Below, piece after piece: positions 1 through 5,263 of a stretch of 7,159 nucleotides of DNA. Each line of letters begins with the position of its first letter. Position 1 is the first letter of the stretch. The notes under the pieces are model-generated. The model saw nothing but the letters and a program-made list of their open reading frames with translations, was not told the DNA's origin and did no database searches. The DNA comes from Cryomorphaceae bacterium (lineage in GTDB: Bacteria > Bacteroidota > Bacteroidia > Flavobacteriales > Schleiferiaceae): positions 1 through 7,159 of the forward strand of contig CATITW010000049.1 in assembly GCA_949547975.1 (NCBI GenBank). Direction: 5' to 3'. The position numbers and the translations under genes were made by a program.

Positions 1-345
1 AAATACCATTGGTTAGCTTTGGAGTATCAAGCCTTTGATAACGGTCTAGTCAGCACAGTATTCCAACGAGAACAAGTGACCGTGTATACTTCTGCACATA
101 TCGACTATGACCAGGCGCTGACACAGGAGTTTGTTGCTGGTTTTAGAGCTAAATTTTCCAGAGAGCCAGACCGCTGGGCGATCGAGGGGTACGATAATGC
201 CATGTTCCATTTGCTTCGTCTAACTAAAGGACAGCAGCAATACAGAGGGATTAAAAAGGGCTATCACTACGAAAGTGCTTCGCAAAGAAACACCTTCGTA
301 GAGCGCCGTTCCTATGAAGGTTTACGCTGGGTTCTTCAACCTTAG
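1..345 (+). CDS. C-terminal part of a periplasmic-binding-protein-like (type 1 fold) protein, 5' truncated
   Basis: The frame is open from the first base, reading KYHWLALEYQ, so this is the tail of a longer gene; the TTG at 19 is not needed as a start. About 114 residues are visible. The stretch EFVAGFRAKFSREPDRWAIEGYDNAMF (residues about 46-72 of the fragment) resembles the late part of Leu/Ile/Val-binding-type substrate-binding domains, where an F-x-x-x-F-x-x-x-(F)-x-x-x-P-(D) segment precedes an A-x-x-GYD motif. In Bacteroidota such domains are often fused to LysM repeats in envelope proteins, but that N-terminal part lies outside the window, so any fusion is a guess. The TAG stop overlaps the TAA stop of the convergent ATPase gene by four bases. 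No terminator hairpin is seen at the end. The family call is by pattern memory and moderate; the ligand is unknown. Confidence 0.6.
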   Translation, partial: KYHWLALEYQAFDNGLVSTVFQREQVTVYTSAHIDYDQALTQEFVAGFRAKFSREPDRWAIEGYDNAMFHLLRLTKGQQQYRGIKKGYHYESASQRNTFVERRSYEGLRWVLQP

Positions 346-1802
346 TCGTTTCCTAATAAGTTTCCGAAAACATCGTTAAAGTCCGTACTTACAGCGGTTC
401 TTACCCGGTTGATTTGATTGTACTCGCTCAGTGCCCAAAGCACCATTTCCTTGAGGAATACTTGTGGAACACCATTGGACGTACTGTTCTTCTCTACGAA
501 TTCATTTAACGGTGCCACGTCCAAGGCACCTTCGTATTCAGACTGGGAGAATTCATCCAGTAGTTCGATCGACCCACCTGCACTGAACCAGTTCTGTAGT
601 GCTAAAAAAGGATTGTGCTCGTCCGTTCTTTTTAGGTTTCTAAAAGCAGGGAAGGAGGCTTCATACACTTTCTTTAAAGCTTCGCCAAGCAAAGATTCTG
701 CTACAGATACGGCGCCTTCTTGTTCACCTTCGTAGACCAATTCCAACTTACCCACAATCGCCGGTATACATCCATAGAAGTCGCTTAAGCGAACCTCCGT
801 TTGATCTGCTCCGAGCACTAGGCGTCGACGTTCAGCGCTCGTGAGTAACGTCTCGAAAGCTGAAATGGTCATACGTGCACTAACGCCACTCTTCGCGTCC
901 ACATAGGCGCTTTCTCTAGATACAAACGCAATCTCCTCAATAATGGTACTCGCAAGAGTGTTTAGATGAACGTGTGGAAAGCGTTTTTGAACCTCTGCCG
1001 TTTCCTGCGCTGTGATTTTCAACGCCGTCTCAATATCTTTCGGGTAGTGGGTATGAATTTGAGAACCGATACGGTCCTTTAGCGGTGTCACAATACTTCC
1101 ACGGTTCGTGTAATCTTCTGGGTTCGCGGTGAACACAAACTGAAGATCCAATTCCAATCGTTTTTGAAACCCACGAATTTGAATGTCACCTTCCTGGAGG
1201 ATATTAAACAAACTCACCTGAATTCTTGGTTGTAGATCAGGAATTTCATTGATGACAAAAATGCATCGGTGAGCACGGGGAATCATTCCAAAGTGAATGG
1301 CGCGTTCATCGCTGAAGCTCAGCTTATTATTCGCTGCCTTTATCGGGTCGATATCTCCGATAAGATCCGCTACAGAAGTATCTGGCGTAGCTAATTTTTC
1401 AAAGAATCGCTCCGAGCGATGTACCCAAGACAGGGGCAATTCATCGCCCAACTCCGCAATGCGCGCTCTCGAAGTCTCCAGCAACGGATGCAAAGGATCT
1501 TCATTGAGTTCACTGCCTTCAATCACCGGAATATACTCGTCCAATAGGCCTACCATTTGACGTGCTATTCTCGTCTTTGCTTGACCACGAAGTCCAAGCA
1601 GTAGCAAGTCATGTGCTGCAAGTAAACCGCGTTCGATCGCTGGAATCACGCTGTTCTCGTAACCATAGATGCCCTGAAACGGGTGTTTACCCGAGCGCAA
1701 TACCTCGATGAGGTTAGCTTGAATTTCCTCCTTAATACCACGGGGATTGTAGCCGCTAGCCTTGAGCTGTCCGAGATTCTTTATTTCTGTAGGTGTTGTC
1801 AT
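342..1802 (-). CDS. ChlI/MoxR-like AAA+ ATPase, partner of a VWA protein
   Basis: This 486-residue protein has one AAA+ module of the magnesium-chelatase-I/MoxR type. Walker A is GLRGQAKT (70-77), Walker B is IFVINE (181-186), sensor 1 is in FTANPED (224-230, N227), the arginine finger is in PLKDR (R243), and a sensor-2-like arginine is in SGVSAR (R310). The helical C-terminal region (about 320-486) has no motif I can name. The family is often annotated 'magnesium chelatase' or 'sigma-54 interacting regulator', but nothing here suggests chlorophyll synthesis or sigma-54 contact, since no GAFTGA loop is present. From memory it matches a family also found in Actinobacteria (the Rv0958 type in Mycobacterium tuberculosis), where NEIPDL-like Walker B sequences with Asn before Glu are normal. 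The ATG overlaps the stop of the upstream VWA gene as ATGA, with AGGA five bases before it, so the two are likely translationally coupled. The likely role is ATP-driven remodelling of an unknown target with the VWA protein. Confidence 0.88.
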   Translation of the reverse strand: MTTPTEIKNLGQLKASGYNPRGIKEEIQANLIEVLRSGKHPFQGIYGYENSVIPAIERGLLAAHDLLLLGLRGQAKTRIARQMVGLLDEYIPVIEGSELNEDPLHPLLETSRARIAELGDELPLSWVHRSERFFEKLATPDTSVADLIGDIDPIKAANNKLSFSDERAIHFGMIPRAHRCIFVINEIPDLQPRIQVSLFNILQEGDIQIRGFQKRLELDLQFVFTANPEDYTNRGSIVTPLKDRIGSQIHTHYPKDIETALKITAQETAEVQKRFPHVHLNTLASTIIEEIAFVSRESAYVDAKSGVSARMTISAFETLLTSAERRRLVLGADQTEVRLSDFYGCIPAIVGKLELVYEGEQEGAVSVAESLLGEALKKVYEASFPAFRNLKRTDEHNPFLALQNWFSAGGSIELLDEFSQSEYEGALDVAPLNEFVEKNSTSNGVPQVFLKEMVLWALSEYNQINRVRTAVSTDFNDVFGNLLGND

Positions 1803-2896
1803 CGTTTTCCTGTGTTCTTTTGGTTGCTGTAATCTGCGAAGAGTAATTCGCCCAATTTGTTGAGTCCCGTGTAGTACGCGCGTCCACCGTTGAGTTCACT
1901 AAACTGCTTAATGAAATGGAGCAAGTAGTCATCTTTGGCGATCATGAATGAATTCACTTTAATCTTAGCGCGCTTCGCCTTCGCAGCCATATCCATGCAT
2001 TTTCCGACGATGTACGGATCCAAACCAAAGCTGTTCTTATAGTAGGTTCCATCGGGTTCTAGCAAGCAGCTCGGTTTACCGTCGGTAATATTGAATATTT
2101 GCTTGTTGGGTGTGCGTTTTCTCCTCAAAATATCCATAGCCAATTCTAGTCCGGCCACAAGGTTAGTGTGGTACGGTCCGACCTGTAAGTAGGGGAGTTC
2201 TTTAATCGAAATTGGCCAACTGTCATTGCCGTACACTATGATATCGAGCGTATCCTTAGGATGTTTCGTCGTAATCCACTCCGCCATTGCCATTGCTACC
2301 ATTTTAGCTGGGGTAATGCGGTCTTCACCGTACAAAATCATACTGTGGCTTATGTCAATCATCAGTACCGTACTAATGCTCGTATTCAGTGGGGAGTCAT
2401 CTACAATGAGATTGTTGGAAGTGAGCGTGAGTTCATCGGAACCGTTTTGGATCAAGGCGTTCTTCAAACTTTCGGTCATTTGAACTTTATCTAACGCATC
2501 GCCAAACTGATACGGACGTGGATCTCCTGTGATCTCATCACTTCCACCGTGCTTATTCGAGCTGTGCTGTCCTTCACTGCCCTTTTGAAAATTGCCAAAT
2601 ATCTTGTCCATGGCTGCCTTTCGAAGGGCATTCTCAGTCTTGGCTGTTAACGATAAGGTTCCGCCACCGTCTTTCGGATCGCGGAGGTAGCCTTTATCTT
2701 TCAATTCCTGGATAAAGTCCTCAAAAGTATATTCGTCATTGGTGATGCTGTAGTGCTCATCGAGCTGTCGAAGCCAGTCGAGTGCTTCGTCTACTTCACC
2801 CGAGGTGTGTACGATGACCTCTTTAAACAAGCCCAACAATACCTCGAAGGGAGTTTCTTTTTGGTTAATCTTTGCGGAAAAGCGAATACTATTCAT
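1799..2896 (-). CDS. VWA (von Willebrand factor A) domain protein, partner of the AAA+ ATPase
   Basis: This 365-residue protein is first in the two-gene operon. The N-terminal part (1-100) is predicted helical and charged, followed by a polar linker rich in Gly, Ser and His (about 105-122) and the segment DPRPYQFGD (125-133). The VWA domain covers about 175-355 and has a complete metal-ion-dependent adhesion site: D181-x-S183-x-S185 in MIDISHSM, T244 in YHTNL, and D272 in NITDGKP. The end carries SELNGGRAYYT (333-343). No signal peptide or membrane segment is visible, so it should be cytoplasmic. From memory, the RPxQFGD and LNGGRA(F/Y)(F/Y)T segments are shared with VWA proteins found beside this ATPase family in other phyla (Rv0959-like). 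In such pairs the VWA protein is usually thought to recruit a substrate or metal to the ATPase ring; that role is inferred. Its start lies 27 bp from the divergent peroxiredoxin start. Confidence 0.88.
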   Translation of the reverse strand: MNSIRFSAKINQKETPFEVLLGLFKEVIVHTSGEVDEALDWLRQLDEHYSITNDEYTFEDFIQELKDKGYLRDPKDGGGTLSLTAKTENALRKAAMDKIFGNFQKGSEGQHSSNKHGGSDEITGDPRPYQFGDALDKVQMTESLKNALIQNGSDELTLTSNNLIVDDSPLNTSISTVLMIDISHSMILYGEDRITPAKMVAMAMAEWITTKHPKDTLDIIVYGNDSWPISIKELPYLQVGPYHTNLVAGLELAMDILRRKRTPNKQIFNITDGKPSCLLEPDGTYYKNSFGLDPYIVGKCMDMAAKAKRAKIKVNSFMIAKDDYLLHFIKQFSELNGGRAYYTGLNKLGELLFADYSNQKNTGKR

Positions 2897-2903
2897 ACCT
2901 TTA
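2871..2903 (+). promoter_or_regulatory. Candidate Bacteroidota-type promoter of the peroxiredoxin-crtZ-crtYcd unit
   Basis: TTTG at 2871-2874 is followed after 21 bp by TACCTTTA at 2896-2903. This matches the Bacteroidota consensus (-33 TTTG, -7 TAnnTTTG) except for the last base. It would place transcription start near 2908, just before the AGGAG and the ATG at 2924. The element lies almost wholly inside the start of the divergent VWA gene, as the 27-bp spacer requires. Seen by eye only; no start site is known. Confidence 0.5.
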
Positions 2904-2906
2904 AAA

Positions 2907-2938
2907 CAAATTAGGAGACTGAAATGTTGTACCTCAAG
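2907..2938 (-). promoter_or_regulatory. Candidate promoter of the VWA/AAA+ operon
   Basis: On the minus strand, TAATTTG (2913 down to 2907) lies 10 bases before the VWA ATG, and CTTG (2938-2935) lies 21 bp further upstream. TAATTTG is one base shorter than the TAnnTTTG consensus, so the match is imperfect. It overlaps the ribosome binding site and first codons of the divergent peroxiredoxin gene. The same TAATTTG followed by 10-11 bases and ATG precedes the SRPBCC gene, which raises confidence slightly. Confidence 0.35.
2913..2917 (+). promoter_or_regulatory. Shine-Dalgarno site AGGAG deciding the peroxiredoxin start
   Basis: AGGAG sits six bases before the ATG at 2924. The second in-frame ATG at 2939 has no purine-rich site at a useful distance. 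This favours the upstream start, although the downstream one gives a more typical signal peptide. A clear Shine-Dalgarno site is uncommon among the genes in this window. Confidence 0.6.
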
Positions 2939-3445
2939 ATGAATAAAATTTTAGCATTTACCCTAATTCTACTGACCACCATGGCTGCAAAAGCACAAAT
3001 CCAAATTGGAGATAAAATCCCTTCGTTCGAACTCACTGATCAGCAGGGCAATACCTTTCGTTCCGAGGACCACATAGGGACTCCATTGGTCATCTTCTTC
3101 TACCCGAAAGACCATACACCAGGTTGTACTGCACAAGCATGTAGCTTTCGCGATCATGAAACGGAATTTGCCGAAGCCGGTGCACTAGTAGTCGGCGTAA
3201 ACAGTGGATCCGTCGAGGAGCATGCTGGATTTGCTGAAAAGTATCAACTCAAATTCCCGCTCCTGAGTGATCCGGGGCATCTGGTTCGTAAGCAGTTTGG
3301 ATCTCCAGGCTTGTTGTTCAATCAGGTAGCGAACAGGGTTACCTATGTAACGGATAAAGATCACAACGTGGCCTATGTATTTAAGAGTTTGTCAAAAGCG
3401 ACAGACCACGTTTCCGAAAGTTTGAATTACCTCAAAGCACTATAA
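2924..3445 (+). CDS. bcp: Exported PrxQ/Bcp-type peroxiredoxin
   Basis: This 173-residue thiol peroxidase of the AhpC/TSA superfamily reduces hydrogen peroxide and organic hydroperoxides. The peroxidatic cysteine is C68 in TPGCT and the resolving cysteine is C73, giving the C-x4-C arrangement of atypical 2-Cys PrxQ/Bcp enzymes. T65 and R138 (in NRVTYVTDKDH) fit the other conserved active-site positions. Unlike the usual cytoplasmic Bcp of about 155 residues, it has an N-terminal signal peptide: a hydrophobic core around residues 9-19 and an AKA-Q cleavage site near 24/25. It should therefore act in the periplasm or at the envelope. The start at 2924 is chosen because of AGGAG; an ATG at 2939 (MNKILAF) is a good alternative. 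crtZ starts only seven bases after its stop, so the two are probably cotranscribed, consistent with protection from photo-oxidative damage. The electron donor is not visible here. Confidence 0.9.
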   Translation: MLYLKMNKILAFTLILLTTMAAKAQIQIGDKIPSFELTDQQGNTFRSEDHIGTPLVIFFYPKDHTPGCTAQACSFRDHETEFAEAGALVVGVNSGSVEEHAGFAEKYQLKFPLLSDPGHLVRKQFGSPGLLFNQVANRVTYVTDKDHNVAYVFKSLSKATDHVSESLNYLKAL

Positions 3446-3452
3446 CTCGACC

Positions 3453-3914
3453 ATGACCATTTTAGAAATATCTATTGTACTTCTCGTTTTTGCAGGTATG
3501 GAAGGTGTAGCCTGGCTTGCGCACAGATACCTCATGCATGGCGCACTTTGGTTCTTGCACGAGGATCATCATGTGAAAACACCCGGGCCTATTGAGAAAA
3601 ACGATAGCTTCTTCTTGATTTTTGCCATTCCATCTTGGCTTTGCATTATGCTTGGACTGATGAATGGTGTAGGGATTAGCGTTGCCGTAGGTGCTGGTAT
3701 AGCCATGTATGGCCTAGCCTATGCGATCGTCCATGAAGTGTTCATTCATCAACGACTCCCTTTCTTACGTAAAGCGAACTCCACGTATTGGGAAGCCGTA
3801 CGTCTTGCGCACAAGATGCACCACAGACATCTCGGCAAAGAAGAAGGAGAGAATTTTGGCATGCTTTGGGTACATCCAAAGTACATTCGTCAAGTCCGCA
3901 AAATGAAAGCCTAA
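3453..3914 (+). CDS. crtZ: Beta-carotene hydroxylase CrtZ
   Basis: This 153-residue membrane di-iron hydroxylase would add hydroxyl groups at the 3 and 3' positions of beta-carotene, giving beta-cryptoxanthin and then zeaxanthin. All four histidine clusters of the fatty-acid-hydroxylase/CrtZ family are present: H24-x4-H29 (HRYLMH), H36-x2-HH (HEDHH, 36-40), H94-x4-H99 (HEVFIH), and H120-x2-HH (HKMHH, 120-124). Hydrophobic segments lie at about 3-20 and 52-92. The length is near the bacterial norm of 150-175. It starts seven bases after the peroxiredoxin stop with no clear Shine-Dalgarno site, and the cyclase gene making its substrate begins 27 bases downstream. The ten bases TCTATTGTAC at 3471-3480 inside this gene equal one arm of the inverted repeat at 5181-5207. 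Confidence 0.93.
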   Translation: MTILEISIVLLVFAGMEGVAWLAHRYLMHGALWFLHEDHHVKTPGPIEKNDSFFLIFAIPSWLCIMLGLMNGVGISVAVGAGIAMYGLAYAIVHEVFIHQRLPFLRKANSTYWEAVRLAHKMHHRHLGKEEGENFGMLWVHPKYIRQVRKMKA

Positions 3915-3922
3915 CCCCCCTG

Positions 3923-3930
3923 TACCTTTA
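3923..3930 (+). promoter_or_regulatory. Possible internal -7 element before the lycopene cyclase gene
   Basis: TACCTTTA lies 11 bases before the ATG at 3942 and matches TAnnTTTG in all but the last base. It is the same octamer as in the peroxiredoxin promoter. No TTTG or TTG stands about 21 bp upstream, so this may be only a weak internal promoter or chance within a 27-base spacer. Confidence 0.3.
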
Positions 3931-3941
3931 AACCGCCTACC

Positions 3942-4637
3942 ATGCTAGAAACCAAATGGCTTTATCTGCTATTAAATGTATTCACGATCAGTGTACCACT
4001 GATTCGTAGCTTTGAAAGCAAAGTAGCGTATTACAAGTCTTTTTCCGCCCTGTTTAAAAGCATGGCAATCGTCAGTACCGTATTCATAGTTTGGGATGTG
4101 ATTTTCACGGAAATGGGTGTGTGGGGTTTCACAGAGGACTACCTTAGTGGTATCTGGTTGTTGGGATTACCCCTGGGCGAATACCTTTTTTTCATCACGG
4201 TACCTTTTTCGTGCGTATTCATTTATCGAGTACTGATCTATTTCTTCCCGAACGACTTGATGTCAAAGAAGGTTGCCTATTATGTAAGTGAATTCTTGAT
4301 TGGAATCTCGATGTCTTTAGGCGTTATTCACCACGATAAATGGTATACGTCAACCACGTTTTTAGGCTTGGGAGTTACTCTATTGCTGCTCACGCGTGTT
4401 GCGAAAGTGGATTGGTTACACCGTTTTTACCCAGCATATGCCATCGCAATCCTACCGTTTTTTATAAAAAACGGCATCCTGACTGGATCCTTTTTAGAAA
4501 CACAGGTGGTTTGGTACAATAACGCTGAAAACTTAGGCATTCGATTAGGAACAATTCCTTTTGAGGATGTATTCTACGGTATGCTTCTCATTTTGGGAAC
4601 GGTCTATTTTTACGAACGGTTTCGCACAAAATCTTGA
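3942..4637 (+). CDS. crtYcd: Lycopene beta-cyclase, fused CrtYc-CrtYd type
   Basis: This 231-residue integral membrane protein has about six to seven hydrophobic helices and belongs to the lycopene-cyclase-domain family related to actinobacterial CrtYc/CrtYd and fungal CarRA/archaeal cyclases. It would close both ends of lycopene to form beta-carotene. Two homologous halves are visible. The first has WDVIFTEMGVWGF (51-63) then LPLGEYLFF (76-84); the second has WYNNAENLGIRLG (191-203) then IPFEDVFYG (205-213). These P-x-x-E and P-x-E-D motifs are the family signature; the first reads PLGE where PLEE is common. It is last in the peroxiredoxin-crtZ-cyclase series and has no Shine-Dalgarno site. 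Its stop lies five bases from the stop of the convergent SRPBCC gene. A 20-bp perfect palindrome (4455-4474) lies in the second half. Confidence 0.88.
   Translation: MLETKWLYLLLNVFTISVPLIRSFESKVAYYKSFSALFKSMAIVSTVFIVWDVIFTEMGVWGFTEDYLSGIWLLGLPLGEYLFFITVPFSCVFIYRVLIYFFPNDLMSKKVAYYVSEFLIGISMSLGVIHHDKWYTSTTFLGLGVTLLLLTRVAKVDWLHRFYPAYAIAILPFFIKNGILTGSFLETQVVWYNNAENLGIRLGTIPFEDVFYGMLLILGTVYFYERFRTKS
4455..4474. repeat. 20-bp perfect palindrome inside crtYcd
   Basis: The half CCGTTTTTTA (4455-4464) is followed directly by its reverse complement TAAAAAACGG (4465-4474). It encodes part of LPFFIKNG in the cyclase. With no loop it could form only a strained hairpin or a cruciform; a two-fold protein site is another option. 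Its function is unknown and it may be chance, since it is largely T and A runs. Confidence 0.7.
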
Positions 4638-4642
4638 CGAAA

Positions 4643-5158
4643 CTATTCGATGAGCTTTTTAAGCTTATTGAGGCCTGCTTCGAAATCTGGAGCTACAGCT
4701 TGTTCCATATTAGGCGCCATAAATCGGAAGAAAAACGGCATGTCTCCACTAAATCCCCAAGTCACTAAGGTGCCCGTTTCGGTAGCTTCAAAACGCCAAT
4801 TTCCAGTACTACCTCCCATACCGTCGAAGGTGATTGCTGTAGTCATAGATTTTCCTTCTTTGTAGTCTAGGATTTCCATCGAACCGTTACCACTCATCTC
4901 GCTGGTCCAGCTGTAAGTAGCACCTTCTCCTGCAGTATTTCCAGGAAAGGCTGCTACCATAGTCGAATCTCTATCAAACCAAGCGCTCCATTTCGGCCAA
5001 GATGTAAAGTCGCTCACAACCTGCGAGACGGCCTGCGGGCTGGCCTGAATTTCAAGAGATCTATTCACGTCATAATGAGGATCGATGCTCGCGTTGTAAA
5101 TGACAAATGTTCCTGCAACGACTGCAAGTACGATTCCTATGGTTTTTAGTGCTTTCAT
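4643..5158 (-). CDS. Membrane-anchored SRPBCC (polyketide cyclase/START-like) protein
   Basis: This 171-residue protein begins with a short hydrophobic segment (about 5-22, LKTIGIVLAVVAGTFVIYNA) without a clear cleavage site, so it is probably a membrane anchor. The rest (about 28-171) fits the SRPBCC helix-grip fold: a first strand with V-N-R-S-L-E-I-Q-A-S-P-Q-A-V, then SDFTSWPKWSAWFDRD (50-65), which is the usual D-(x)-x-x-W-x-x-W-x-x-W segment. The central strands are rich in Gly and Thr, and a final helix carries FEAGLNKLKKL. Such proteins bind hydrophobic ligands in a deep cavity, but the ligand here cannot be told; binding of a lipid or carotenoid is a guess from location. The gene is convergent with the cyclase and divergent from the glycosyltransferase across a 105-bp spacer. 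Only AGGT directly abuts the ATG, too close to be a standard ribosome binding site. Confidence 0.82.
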   Translation of the reverse strand: MKALKTIGIVLAVVAGTFVIYNASIDPHYDVNRSLEIQASPQAVSQVVSDFTSWPKWSAWFDRDSTMVAAFPGNTAGEGATYSWTSEMSGNGSMEILDYKEGKSMTTAITFDGMGGSTGNWRFEATETGTLVTWGFSGDMPFFFRFMAPNMEQAVAPDFEAGLNKLKKLIE

Positions 5159-5169
5159 ACCTATAAATT

Positions 5170-5204
5170 CAAATTAGCGATCTATTGTACATCAGGCGTA
5201 CAAT
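5170..5204 (-). promoter_or_regulatory. Candidate promoter of the SRPBCC gene
   Basis: On the minus strand, TAATTTG (5176 down to 5170) lies 11 bases before the ATG. ATTG (5204-5201) stands 24 bp upstream as a possible -33 element. TAATTTG is one base short of TAnnTTTG and the spacing is long, so the match is weak. The inverted repeat at 5181-5207 would fill the region between the two elements, a position suited to a regulator that blocks or bends the promoter. Confidence 0.35.
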
Positions 5205-5207
5205 AGA
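5181..5207. repeat. Perfect 10-bp inverted repeat with 7-base centre; candidate operator
   Basis: TCTATTGTAC (5181-5190), spacer ATCAGGC (5191-5197), and GTACAATAGA (5198-5207) form two perfectly complementary arms. It lies in the only sizeable divergent spacer, 22 bp upstream of the SRPBCC start and 56 bp upstream of the glycosyltransferase start. There is no following T run, so a terminator is unlikely. A dimeric repressor or MerR-type operator, or a hairpin in a transcript, are the plausible readings. The regulator is not in the window. Confidence 0.65.
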
Positions 5208-5263
5208 GTCTCAATTTCATAAAAAAAATCGAGCAGGCATAAGTATTTAGTACTTTTCCACCA

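Noticed and set aside
418..735. Plus-strand open frame of 105 codons inside the ATPase gene.
   Set aside because: It lies opposite a well-supported AAA+ gene and its translation is low-complexity Ser-rich sequence without recognisable motifs.
342..1802. Reading the ATPase as a magnesium chelatase of bacteriochlorophyll synthesis, given carotenoid genes nearby.
   Set aside because: No other bch gene is present and the ATPase/VWA sequences fit a separate subfamily found in non-photosynthetic bacteria.
2226..2494. Two overlapping plus-strand open frames inside the VWA gene.
   Set aside because: They are antisense to the MIDAS-containing VWA domain and show no motif or ribosome binding site of their own.
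4652..4664. AGCTT-TTT-AAGCT dyad near the convergent cyclase/SRPBCC stops, considered as a terminator.
   Set aside because: Five-base arms with a three-base loop inside the coding sequence of the SRPBCC C-terminus (LKKL); low stability and no T tract.
5241..5255. Short inverted repeat AAGTA-TTTAG-TACTT just before the glycosyltransferase start.
   Set aside because: Five-base A/T-rich arms are expected often by chance.
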